Source: Norana najaformis
Taxonomy: Eukaryota; Annelida; Clitellata; Crassiclitellata; Hormogastridae
Direction of reading: 5' to 3'
Assembly: GCA_964023275.1 (NCBI GenBank)
Contig: OZ029914.1
Span: 51,414,530-51,478,529 of the forward strand
Length of the DNA: 64,000 nucleotides
The stretch's first letter is position 1. Every line of letters begins with the position of its first letter. Shown here one piece after another: positions 30,401 through 40,639 of this stretch. The translations under genes were made by a program, and so were the position numbers. The notes below the pieces were generated by a model, which searched no databases, was not told where the DNA came from, and was given only the letters and a program-made list of their open reading frames with translations.

Positions 30401-31193
30401 ACCACGACCACAACACCGCCCACGACTACCACTACGCCACCAACCACGACCACAACACCGCCCACGACTACCACTACGCCACCAACCACGACCACAACAC
30501 CGCCCACGACTACCACTACGCCACCAACCACGACCACAACACCGCCCACGACTACCACTACGCCACCAACCACGACCACAACACCGCCCACGACTACCAC
30601 TACGCCACCAACCACGACCACAACACCGCCCACGACTACCACAACGCCACCAACCACGACCACAACACCGCCCACGACTACCACTACGCCACCAACCACG
30701 ACCACAACACCGCCCACGACTACCACAACGCCACCATCCACGACCACAACACCGCCCACGACTACCACAACGCCACCATCCACGACCACAACACCGCCCA
30801 CGACTACCACTACGCCACCAACCACGACCACAACACCGCCCACGACTACCACTACGCCACCAACCACGACCACAACACCGCCCACGACTACCACAACGCC
30901 ACCAACCACGACCACAACACCGCCCACGACTACCACAACGCCTCCAACCACGACGACAACACCGCCCACGACTACCACAACGCCACCAACCACGACCCCA
31001 ACACTTCCCACGACTACCACAACGCCACCAACCACGACCACAACACCGCCCACGGCTACGAGTACACCGCCAACCACGACCACAACACCGCTCTCGACTA
31101 CCACTACTCCAGTTACGACGACCACAACACCGCCTTCGACTCGTCTTCCGCTTTCCTCGACGAGCGTTTCTCAACTCTCAACTGAACCTCCTG
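9414..31193 (+). CDS. Exon stalk1: giant Thr/Pro mucin-like exon, about 7,260 residues
   Basis: A single exon of 21,780 bases follows TTTCTTTAG and ends before GTAAAT, phase 1-1. It opens with CGPTTVQSTT, like the other stalk exons, and then repeats TTTTTPP about a thousand times. It leaves the repeat near 31020 and ends with a short mixed Ser/Thr region (SVSQLSTEPPG). The repeat part has no charged residue and no stop. Thr-rich, Pro-spaced repeats of this type are dense O-glycosylation sites that make stiff rods, so this should hold module 1 far from the membrane. Other frames are also long because the 42-base unit is a multiple of three. Splice phase, the shared start and variant tolerance identify this frame. 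Copy number may be imperfect in the assembly or variable between alleles. Confidence 0.85.
11290..12210 (+). repeat. 840-bp internal duplication in the satellite
   Basis: A trio of rare variants (CCGACGACT, CCCGTGACT, CCAACTACG) at about 11290-11365 recurs at about 12130-12205. The spacing is 840 bases, exactly 20 units. Confidence 0.85.
25135..28500 (+). repeat. Long internal duplication in the satellite, offset 2,178 bp
   Basis: An ordered series of rare variants at about 25140-26320 recurs at about 27318-28498. It includes TACCTCTACG, CACGACGCC, CTACTCAACCTACC, CTCCGCCACC, CTACACCACC, CGCCACAAACC and CGACTAACACT. The offset is 2,178 bases, six less than 52 units, which fits two single-codon losses inside the block. 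Confidence 0.85.
26200..27000 (+). repeat. Three tandem 336-bp higher-order repeats
   Basis: The variant pair PQT (CCACAAACC) and TNT (CTAACACT) occurs three times, with the PQT marker at about 26201, 26537 and 26873. The spacing is 336 bases, eight units. Confidence 0.8.
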
Positions 31194-34091
31194 GTAAATG
31201 ATTATGCAGCGTTTTTTGTCGTTATATTAGTTTTCTTTTTAATGTTTTGTTTTTTGCCGTGATTTTTGGAATGTTCTTTTCTAGTGTCTAACAGTTTATT
31301 ATTGTATTTGGCATTTATTCTTGATTCACGTTTTAAAAGATTTTATACGCTATCATCCTGATCAGGTCTTTAATTTTAATGCCTCGATGGTTTTCTGTTT
31401 TGGTCATATATGTTTATGTTTAAGGCAGTTATCTTTTTTGGGTTGTTTTTGAATTTGGATTGGATTTCTCTTATTTGAAGTTTTAAATTGTGACAGTCAT
31501 GTTGTGAATTTCCTATGTGCACATAAGTATATGTATATTACATTTATTCATTAGAGAAGTTGAAATTTTCGTAAAAATGTCTTGCTGCAACTCGGAATAG
31601 CAGTTCGTGTCATAAAAATCTAACATGGTAAGAAGGTAAGCGGTATTTTACCACTTTAAGGTTCCCACAAGTCGATGAAAGATTTTTCTAAGCATGGGTT
31701 TCCTGTTGTACTGTGTCATGACAGAAAGATGAGATCCTGGACGCAGCAAAGCAAAATATATTTGCTAGTATTTCTTGATGTGTGTTAAGATAGGCCTACT
31801 TAGTCAACAATCTTGAGGTTCGAAGACAAATTTGCCAGCTTAAGCTAAGCAGCATATCCTTGCCTTTGTGCAATGTGGTGAATGCTAAGTCCTTATCCTG
31901 AGCAACTTGCAGTAAATTGTGTTTTCGCTGTTCATTGTTTGACAAATGTGAGGTGTTATCGTTGATCGAGATCAAATTGCCGCGTCATTGACAACCTTAC
32001 ATTCCATCACGATTTATCGGGAAGCAAGATTGCTTTGGGTTTCATTCCAGCTGTCTACTGAGAGATGCAGGTTGAATTCTTCAGTTCCAGCATGTGCGAA
32101 AATGTTTCTATGTTTCTCTGCTGGTAGTAGCACAAAAACTCAAAAGACTATTAAGAATAACCGATGTCCACTTAAACTTCAGAAGCGTGAGCTCCGATCC
32201 TCCTTGTCTTTCTTTCTAGTGAACTTAAGCTTTGGATGAAAGAAGGCTACCTCAATTGTGAATTCACTCAAGTATCCTATATGTCGATGGAACGCTATAA
32301 TAGTGGTCTGATGAATGTCTTGGTTTCTGTGTTCGGTCAGCAATCAAAGGAAAAGAAAATCACTGCAGAGGCAAAAATGGCACAGTGTGCCTGAACAACA
32401 GCTGGATGAAATTTTTACAGATGAATATAAAAACTGAAATCTGACGAAACATCCATATCTGGAATGAATGTAAAATTTACGCTACACATCGAGCCCGTAT
32501 CTGGAATGAATAGACGATTCTTGCCACCCATCGAGTTCTTTGCGCTATTAAGTGAATATTAGAGATGGAATTTTGCCAAGAAGGATTGCTATTAATTCCA
32601 CAAGTTCTTTTTAGTTATATGGGGGATGATGGATTCAAGGATTACCTCTGCAGATGCAATAACTCACTCTATGAACTCCATAATCTCGGTCATATAAACT
32701 ACTGTTAAAATGTAGTGGCAGTTTTATTGGAAACCTAGCAATATCTGACCCGGTGGAGGCAGAAATTCTCAGGATAATGAATTTCTTTACAGCTCTGATT
32801 TCCATCACATGGTGACGACCTGCTATAGTATATGAAATAAGCCTACACTCTGGGCAACTATCTTCAATATCAAAGCACGTGGGGCAGCATGCGGACCGGT
32901 ACTGCTGGTTGTCGATCCACCTTCTCAGTAATCAGATATACCAGGCAACAGTTTATCTATCCAATGAACAACCAATGCAGAATCGGTAGAAAATTTAATT
33001 TTTCTTGCTTCTACGCAATGAAAAGTCCTAAAACTCATGACTTAGACTCTTAGAGCTGGAGCAGCCAACAGACATCGTGCTTTCCTGTCAGTGAATTCAG
33101 TTCCATCCAAAGCTACAGCCACCTAATCAGTAGCAAAGGCTGAGGTTTTCACAAAATGAATTCTGCTTTTGCTTTATCAATCTCTGTCATACATTATCAC
33201 ATTCTTGATCACTATATCAGCTGTATTCATACTGCTTAACTCCGATTAAACAGCGATGGCTATGAATTCAATTTTCTTTTTTATCTCTACCGGTTTGCTC
33301 CTCGAACTCTGTCTTCCTAGCTTTCAGTCCCATTTCCCGTATTATATCGATTGAAAAGTTAATCTAACATCTTTAAAAAAGTAGAAAATCAAATTTATTA
33401 ACAAGGTAGCCATGCTTATACTCGACTTTCCATTCACCATATAGATGAGCGAAAGATAGGCGAAACGACATACTGAGTGGAACTGCAAGGAAACTTTGCA
33501 ACCTTTAATTTTCTCCAGTTTATTTCGAATTCAATCTGAATGTTGTTTCTATATAGTGGCGTTATTTGGCATTTTGCATTGTTCAAAAATATAAACTTTA
33601 TTTCTACCATATAAGTGAGCACCACTGTAATATAAAAAACATACAGTACATACATACATATATATTGATTCGTAATTGTACACTTATTATTGTGGGCCTT
33701 AAAGTAGTTCCTTTGTACGTATATTTTCTATTGCATAATGCACCGCCCTTCAAACTGTTGGCATCACATTTGACAGAACAGGAATTGGATTGCAAATAGG
33801 TTTATGTCATTATTTATTATGCAGTCATTAGGATTTGCCAAAAGCCAAAGATATGACGAGGCCGTTTAGAAGATAAATAAAATAGCATTGTTGAAAAGCA
33901 GAACACATTTTAACGAAATAATGTGTAATAAACTGAAGTAGACTATGAAATAGGATAACACAGGTCAAGGATATATTTTGTACAAACTTAAGAGTAGCCT
34001 TATAAAATATTGAAAGAAAAACAAATTGAGGACATAATGTACAATCATCGATTCGAATAACGTTAACTAAACCAAAGTAATTGTTTTTTAG
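31194..34091. other. Stalk1-V2 intron (2.9 kb)
   Basis: The intron has a GTAAAT donor and a TTTTTTAG acceptor. Most of it shows nothing recognisable. On the minus strand around 33100-32750 there is a faint retroelement-like reading (FSTDSALVVHWIDKLLPG, resembling an RNase H segment), broken by stops. I would not assign it to a family. Confidence 0.5.
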
Positions 34092-34430
34092 AAGACCAGT
34101 GTTCACAGAATTTGCAGAATGTCAAGAACATAGCGGTTTATGAAGGACAGCTGAATACAATAATGAATCTATCAAGTAACCCACAAAACGTGAAGTGGTC
34201 AATTAAACCAACGAATGACGAAATAGAAATTTACCCTATAACCAGTTATGACGGCACTATAGATCCCTCGTTGGTTGGGCTCTTTGCCATAAACGAGACC
34301 GGTCTAATAGTAAAGAACGCGACAACGACTGAAAATTATGATAAAGGTGATCCGATATCAACGGCTGGGTTGTACATCGGACAATGTGCTAACAATCCGA
34401 ACAGGACCGGCGCCAAGTTACTCGTCGTTC
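34092..34430 (+). CDS. Exon V2: V-like Ig domain
   Basis: The exon follows TTTTTTAG and ends before GTAAGT, phase 1-1, 113 residues (an acceptor three bases downstream is equally possible). Blocks are QCSQNLQNVKN, AVYEGQLNTIMNLS, VKWSIKPTNDE, YDGTIDPSL, LFAINETGLIVKNATTT, STAGLYIGQC and GAKLLVVR. There is no Cys in the B strand (IMNLS). The two Cys are at the N-terminus and three residues after the AGLY Tyr. The exon is nearly identical to V3, with similarity running into the following intron, which indicates recent duplication of the module. Confidence 0.85.
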
Positions 34431-35642
34431 GTAAGTTCTTTGATTATTTCATCTGTATTTTTTATTCTGTTTATCTTGTAACTGGAAAATGTAATGGAAA
34501 ATTACTGGTAATTACTATATCGGGTAAACTGAGTGAACTATTTGTTTACATCATAAATTGGAAGTTCTCGCAAAGGCGCCTTTTCATTTCTGTACGTCAT
34601 AGAAATCTGTGTTTATCTTAATCAATTTGGTCTTATTGCAATCGCAATTAGGGTCATTGCAAATTATTGATCACAGTGGCCTCTGATTCATTGAGGTTTT
34701 GCATTAATGCGGATCAAATTTGATCTTGTGGCCAAACCCGCTTTTCTTCAGTCTGAGATTCGATCCTGTTATCCTCATACATCTGACCCAAAATATCTTG
34801 ACCAAACAAGACACCTCGCTTAACTGATACTCTGTGGTGTACCCTTTTGGCGCAAATTAGCGAGTTTTTTTCTCTTTTAAACTCGTTCTACTTATTTAAA
34901 AGAGCAAGCTGATACAGCATCAAATGACGGGGCAATTGTCTTTCCTTGTGCTAAGTCTTTTCCTTGTGCTGCAAATTAGAACAATTCCGATTTATAGCTT
35001 AGTTTTGCCAATTGCGCACCGGCGTTTGTGCAACAGCCTACGGATTGAGTTCAGAAATGCAAGATATGTGAAAGCTCCAAATTTATTTTTTGTGTGTCAC
35101 CAAGCCATCATGTGAGCACTGGAAAAAGGACTAGTCATGTAAACGCGGCGTGTAGAAACCTTCGTAAGCCCGACGCATGAAGTATAAGAGCTTTAAATTA
35201 CTTGTTTTCTCCAACCTAATCGCTCTGTGGAGGTTAATGCCTTTGCAGTTGGTGAGGGTTCCAAATTCTACCGCTTATTGACACAAGTTTTCCAAGTACG
35301 TTTTTCTCGTTACAAAGTCCACTCAGCTTGCCAGATGTGCGCTCTGAAATAATAATGTAGTAGTCTTTTGGATTCGGCATTCCTCGATGGAGATTTTTTA
35401 AACGGATTTTTGATGATTTATAATATTTCAAAGTCTTGCTAATTGATAGATCAAACCTGCGAAGATGTATGCGTTTCAAAATGATAGACGATTTGTGTTT
35501 CAAAACGCCTCTCTAGAATTTAATACGACATAACTGTCAAGTAGTCCACTACAATTGCATAACTGAACAGGTACTATAGAGAAAGTTTTGAAATAACAAG
35601 CTAACAATGTTCATTTGTCGTTTGAAACTATGTATCTTGCAG
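34431..35642. other. V2-C2 intron
   Basis: The first 100 bases resemble the start of the V3-C3 intron. The rest shows no recognised element. This is the one V-C intron of the four in which I see no decayed V copy. Confidence 0.5.
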
Positions 35643-35963
35643 GGGAAGGTCCACTCTGTTCATGCGTTTCGGACAACCTAGCTACTTCCAATGTATCCTG
35701 TAACATCACTTACGCTGACAGCACTCTTCATCCGATAAATCCGCGAATGACCTGGAAAGTCAATGGAGTCGTTGTGGACACAAAGGTAGCCGAGAGGACG
35801 AGGATTGATCCGTATGTGTTCGCTGCCACATCAACGATTACAGTCGACAGCAGCGTTCCTGCGACCTACGAATGCGAACTGACGTTTGAGCCACCAACAG
35901 ACCCACAGTTCTCATTCGTCGCCACGAATGCACCGGAGTTTAACGAATCGTGCTCAACACCAG
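35643..35963 (+). CDS. Exon C2: C/I-like Ig domain
   Basis: The exon follows TCTTGCAG and ends before GTGAGT, phase 1-1, 107 residues. It opens GEGPLCSC and carries the canonical pair VSC (B strand) and YEC (F strand), with Trp in RMTWKVNG. It then has FAATSTITVDSSV and FVATNAPEFNESCSTP. The five-Cys pattern matches C1, C3 and C4, with the sixth Cys at the start of stalk2. Confidence 0.88.
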
Positions 35964-36491
35964 GTGAGTTCGCATGTCACCAAATATAAGAGAATGAGAA
36001 CAGCGTACACGTGAGTAGGTTTCAGCATCGACAGAAGGCTCGTAAAAGATTTCTGGTGCTGTAGAGACGCACAACAGGAAATTACTATTGCAGTTTAGAG
36101 TGCGGTATTAATTGGATAGAAGGTACAACTTATGTCACATGTAGATAGAAAATGTATGAACATTCTGTTTAGCGTCATGCAGAATAGACCGAGAGCTCAG
36201 GCCTTAAAAAGAGAAATGAGTGATGTAACAAGGCAACAGTAAGCACCAGAACTTTTCGATTCTTCAGCTTCGAAAGGCGACCAGTAGCCAAGTCACCTTC
36301 AGTTTTTAAAGTAATGCCATTTGTTTTTAATCTGCTCATTAACAAACTCCTTAAGGTGAAACAAACGAAATATTACAACGATTTTATGCCACTGAAATTT
36401 GAAAAGTTTATTGGTAATGATTTCGTCTCAGCCGAGTTATAAAACGCTAATACCAAGAAGGAGAATTCAGTTGCTAATATTCATTTTTCAG

Positions 36492-37121
36492 TATGTGCAC
36501 TCACAACAACAGGCCAGTCAACGACAAGTACAACTCAGTCACCGACGACAAATACTCCTTCGTCAACAACAACTACTCCCCCTACAACCACTACGCCACC
36601 AACCACGACCACTACTCCACCAACCACGACCACAGCACCGCCCACGACTACCACTACGCCACCAACGACGACCACAACACCGCCAACCACTACCACTACG
36701 CCACCAACGACTACCACAACACCACCAACCACTACCACTACGCCACCAACGACGACCACAACACCGCCCACGACTACCACTACGCCACCGACCACGACCA
36801 CAACACCGCCCACGACTACCACTACGTCACCAACCACGACCACAACACCGCCCACCACTACCACTACGCCACCAACCACGACCACAACACCGCCCACGAC
36901 TACCACTACGCCACCAACCACGACCACAACACCGCCCACGACTACCACTACGCCACCAACCACGACCACAACACCGCCCACGACTACCACTACGCCACCA
37001 ACCACGACCACAACACCGCCCACGACTACCACTACGCCACCAACCACGACCACAACACCGCCTACGACTTCCACTACGCCACCAGCACCTACTTTCGAGC
37101 AAACGACTACCGCACAAACAG
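36492..37121 (+). CDS. Exon stalk2: Thr/Pro mucin-like, 210 residues
   Basis: The exon follows TTTTTCAG and ends before GTCAGT, phase 1-1. The correct frame begins CALTTTGQSTTSTTQSP, runs through TTTTTPP repeats and ends in APTFEQTTTAQTG. It has no internal Met early on, so a search for ATG-started frames misses it and reports frames that are out of register. The repeat uses the same 42-base dimer as stalk1. It also carries two adjacent rare variants (ACGTCACCAAC and CCCACCACTACC, 36824-36860) seen together at 30225-30262 in stalk1, so the two exons share a block by duplication or conversion. Confidence 0.85.
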
Positions 37122-37904
37122 GTCAGTATAAAATAACATTTCGCCTCAATTGTTTAAATTTATTTTGTGATCTAAATATTCAAAAGTGTTTTGAAAATTC
37201 AAATTAATGAAGTTTTAAGCAGTTTTGATGTTGAGCTAGTAAGATAAGGAAGCCGTTTAAACAGTAGTCTTCAGTGTGTTTTTTCATCGATCAATCTATT
37301 TTAAGTTGTTTTACTGAATCTTTTTGTGACTTTCTTCAAATCGCTGCAGTTTGCATTATGTCAAAATGAAAATATTCAGCATAACTGTTTTGGTTGTGAT
37401 CATCAAACAGGAACTGAAATGTGTTCCTTCTCAAACTTGCTCGACCAAGGAGTGGTAGAGTTTATTAAAAGTACCCTATACCCAAATCAACGAACTTATT
37501 GCTAATATCTTTAACTTTGGTGACTGTACGTGGCCGTGCTTTGGGTTTCACTTTAGATTTTCGCTCAATGTCTAGTGACTGACAAATTGGAAGTTAAATT
37601 AAAGCCTCTTTTAAAACAGAAAATTCAACAACATTCCTATTTTCTGTTTGACGACTTTGAGAAGTACTCCCTGTCAAGACTGTTGGTGCATGACCTTAAG
37701 TGTTTACAAATATCGGAAGATAAGTCTTGATACTTTTTCAAAGCAAATTCGGGTATTAGGCTAACCTGACTGCCATTTTATGAATCAATGTTAACACTAA
37801 GCTCAAGTAAATTTTAAAAGTACCAACAGGTTTATTATTGTCAGTTTTCTGTGTCTTATCTGGAATAGGAATTAAAAAGAAGTAAAACAGTTTGTTTCTT
37901 TCAG
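37122..37904. other. Stalk2-V3 intron
   Basis: The intron has a GTCAGT donor and a TTTCTTTCAG acceptor. Nothing else is recognised. Confidence 0.6.
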
Positions 37905-38243
37905 TTATCAATTGTTCAGAGAATCTGCGGAATGTCAAGAACATAGCGGTTTATGAGGGACAGCTGAATACAATAATGAATCTATCAGCTAACCCACAAG
38001 ACACAATGTGGACAATTAAACCAACGAATGACGAATTTGAAACTTACTCTATAACCAATTACGACGGTACTATAGATCCCTCGTTGGCTGGGCTCTTTGC
38101 CATAAACGAGACCGGTCTAATAGTAAAGAACGCGACAACGACTGAAAATTATGATAAAGGTGATCCGATATCAACGGCTGGGTTGTACATCGGACAATGT
38201 GCTAACAATCCGAACAAGACCGGCGCCAAGTTACTCGTCGTTC
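37905..38243 (+). CDS. Exon V3: V-like Ig domain
   Basis: The exon follows CTTTCAG and ends before GTAAGT, phase 1-1, 113 residues. It differs from V2 at few positions (for example INCSENLRNVKN, MWTIKPTNDE, ITNYDGT) and has the same two-Cys pattern with no B-strand Cys. The nucleotide identity with V2, including silent sites, shows that these modules separated recently or are kept alike by conversion. Confidence 0.87.
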
Positions 38244-38345
38244 GTAAGTTCTTTGACTATACTTATCTCTTTTTTCTTCCTTTTATCATGTGTCTGGAAA
38301 TTGTAATGGAAAATTAATGATAGGTAAGCTTTCGGGAAAACTTAT

Positions 38346-38426
38346 TTGACATTGACGGTTGGGTTATACATCGACACAATGTGCCAAAAAACACGAACAA
38401 GACTGGCGCCAAGTCACTCGCCTCTC
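38346..38426 (+). pseudogene. Decayed 3' end of a V-like exon in the V3-C3 intron
   Basis: About 100 bases after V3 the last 80 bases of a V exon appear again, from GGTTGGGTTATACATCG through GGCGCCAAGT to a GTAAGT donor. A one-base shift relative to V3 changes the frame, so it could not supply the normal C-terminal strand. No intact upstream half is visible. Confidence 0.75.
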
Positions 38427-38724
38427 GTAAGTTTAATCGAATTTGGTGTGCAAACTATAACTGGATGCGATGCCGAAATAAAATTGGAAGTATGAAAACG
38501 AGGGACTGTGTTTGAACCAAATGTACCTGTAATGCTGTTTATCTTTGTCTAATACCAACTTTACTTTACAGAATACTGTGAGTGGATGGTAATAAATGAC
38601 AACAAACTTTGTTTAAACTGAAAATTGACCTTTGGCTTTGACAAAGAAGACTAAACAAATATTTTTTCACTGAACTTGTTCCGTAATTCATTGCATATTT
38701 GTGTTATGTAATCTTATCTTACAG

Positions 38725-39048
38725 GCAGTGGTCCACAATGTTCATGCAGTCCCATCAATTTGAACAACAGCGTCAACCTGTCATGCAGTGTCTCTTTTGC
38801 CGATGGCACCATCCACCCTATCCCTGCTGTTATGACATGGATAGTCAACGGAGCATATCATTCAACGGAGACACCTACTCGGAATAAGACGGACGGATAT
38901 GTCTTCGTGGCAACGTCAACCATTACAGTTGATAGCAGCGTTGTCAGTAATTATCAATGTCTACTGACATTCGGTGCACCAACTGATATTCGATATAATT
39001 ATATCGCGGTGAACGCACCAGAGTTCAACGAATCTTGCTCAACGCCAG
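38725..39048 (+). CDS. Exon C3: C/I-like Ig domain
   Basis: The exon follows TCTTACAG and ends before GTGAGT, phase 1-1, 108 residues. It opens GSGPQCSC and carries LSC and YQC as the canonical pair, Trp in VMTWIVNG, FVATSTITVDSSV and NAPEFNESCSTP. It is closest to C2, in keeping with module 2-3 duplication. Confidence 0.88.
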
Positions 39049-39285
39049 GTGAGTTTGAACTAGGAAATTAAAAAAAAAACTCAACAGGAAAATACCAAAT
39101 GAGGAAATACGTTAATTAAGTTATAAATATTAGCCCATTAGTCTACTATGAAATTCCAGTATTCCACATTATTAAGTGTTATTAAGGTTTATCATGTGTT
39201 TTATTCCCTCGCTTGCTGAGAATTTAAGGCAATACTATTTTCGGAATATTCATCAGTTACATAATTTTCTACATATTGTTTTCAG

Positions 39286-39339
39286 TGTGCGGCAGTCAGT
39301 CAACGACAACAGCCGTTTCAACTGCTGCAATGACAACAA
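39286..39339 (+). CDS. Exon stalk3: minimal 18-residue stalk
   Basis: The exon follows TTGTTTTCAG and ends before GTAAGA, phase 1-1, only 54 bases. It reads CGSQSTTTAVSTAAMTT, with the invariant leading Cys and the QSTT motif shared with stalk1 and stalk2, but no TTTTTPP array. It may show the state before satellite growth, or a collapsed array. Confidence 0.75.
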
Positions 39340-39599
39340 GTAAGAAGACTTAACATTAAAAAGTGGATATATGGCTTTTTATTACAGTTTAGGTTATTCG
39401 GTGGAAGTGTGAATGCGACTCGGCCGTTTAACATTAATTTATTATATTCGTGTAATAAAACCTATTCATAACGTCATTTTATTAAAACATTGTGCACAAT
39501 AGTAATGTTAATCGCTAACTCGACAATTTTAAGCGTTATTATTATTATTGGGCGCAGTGTACAAGCTTAATCACGCGCGGGGGTTATTTAAATCCAGAG

Positions 39600-39970
39600 A
39601 TTTCATTTGAACTATATCCGGTTTCGACGGAAGTGAACAGAGAATTTGAGGAATTCAGGAAGAAGATCGTTCCAGCGTCGACCTGCATTGTAGTAAATGG
39701 ATCGGTTAGAGACTTTAAGATCACTGAAGGCGGGAAGGAGTGAGGTAAGAGGATGATCGAGTAGAGCGGGTGACTGGATAATGAAGAGTTTGCAAAAACA
39801 GTTGACAGTATTGCTGAGGCTTATTGGTTAGCGGAAAATTTGAAAATAAATGCTTTCTGGGATTTTCAGCCAGTGGAGTGATTTAAGAATAGCATTGATA
39901 TGATGAAAAACTTTGCTACAAAGATGCCATGTCTTCTTCGCATGACAGCCCTCCGACGAAAGCACACTGA
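39600..39970 (-). mobile_element. LINE 3' fragment (same family as 1340-2110)
   Basis: The minus strand reads AILKSLHWLKIPES near 39900-39850, matching the block at 1960-1895, followed by a decayed C-terminus and 3' sequence. It lies in the stalk3-V4 intron. Confidence 0.55.
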
Positions 39971-40354
39971 AGTGATATGTTTTATTTGATTTTTCGAATA
40001 ATACATAATTCAATAATGCTGTAGCAAAACAAACCGTGCAAACAGCTAGTGCATTCCAAACGTTGTGGAGAAGGAACATTGACCCACGCCATGAAAACTA
40101 CTAAGAGAAGATGCTAGCAATGAAAATATTATACCAATGAAAATAATAAAACAATGAGAATATTAACAGAATTAAAACACTAAGAACCAACGAGAAACAA
40201 TGAACAGTATGCAGATTTTTGCTAGTCTACACACCATAAGACTAAATATGCGAGAATGAATCCAAAAATATATAATGATGCTGTTAACTGGCAGAGCTCT
40301 GCGAAAAGAAAGCTAATTAATTTCTGTCTTGAATGTAACTAGAGACGGAGCTTC

Positions 40355-40380
40355 AGTAAGTAAGTAAGTAGTAAGTAAGA
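40355..40380. repeat. (GTAA)n simple repeat
   Basis: Short run of GTAAGTAAGTAAGTA units. Confidence 0.8.
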
Positions 40381-40639
40381 CATTTGTTAACACGCCATAT
40401 GTCCATCGGCGGAGCGAGGAATCGTAGGCGTGGATGAGTCACTTCGATCAGACAACAAAAGCAAAACGGTACAAATAGGTCTTAAGCCGCTTTACGAAAA
40501 TGTCTAATGAAATGTTGCTGTGAGTGATGTGAACAGGAAGACTGTTCCAGATGACTGGTGCAGAATTGGTGAATTCAGACCGGTAGTCACGGATGTCAGG
40601 AAGAGACAAATGGCTTTTTGTAGCCGAACGCAGATATCC

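Larger units (their letters stand above)
9503..31020 (+). repeat. 42-bp coding satellite, about 510 copies
   Basis: The unit is two 21-base halves, each five ACN Thr codons and two CCN Pro codons. Third bases are C,G,C,A,A,G,C in half one and G,T,C,T,G,A,A in half two. The plus strand is C-rich (22 C against 4 G per unit) with four CpG per unit. About 13,380 to 20,445 shows no visible change. Both flanks carry substitutions, three-base indels and larger internal duplications. Confidence 0.97.

Noticed and set aside
9503..31020. CRISPR array or non-coding centromeric satellite
   Set aside because: There are no unique spacers, the host is an animal, and the array sits between matching splice sites within an open frame.
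9433..31125. Very long minus-strand frames of Val/Gly or Arg/Ser/Cys/Trp repeats
   Set aside because: They exist because the 42-bp unit is divisible by three and lacks stops in those registers. Recurring variants break the Val/Gly frame into many pieces, and no gene features flank them.
36399..37136. Arg/Gln/Pro-rich and His/Asn-rich frames over stalk2
   Set aside because: They are out-of-register readings of the stalk2 exon. The correct frame lacks an early ATG but fits both splice sites and the shared CALTTTGQSTT start.
38699..38887. 62-codon plus-strand frame over the C3 exon
   Set aside because: It is a shifted reading of C3. The C3 frame preserves the Ig Cys, Trp and both splice phases.
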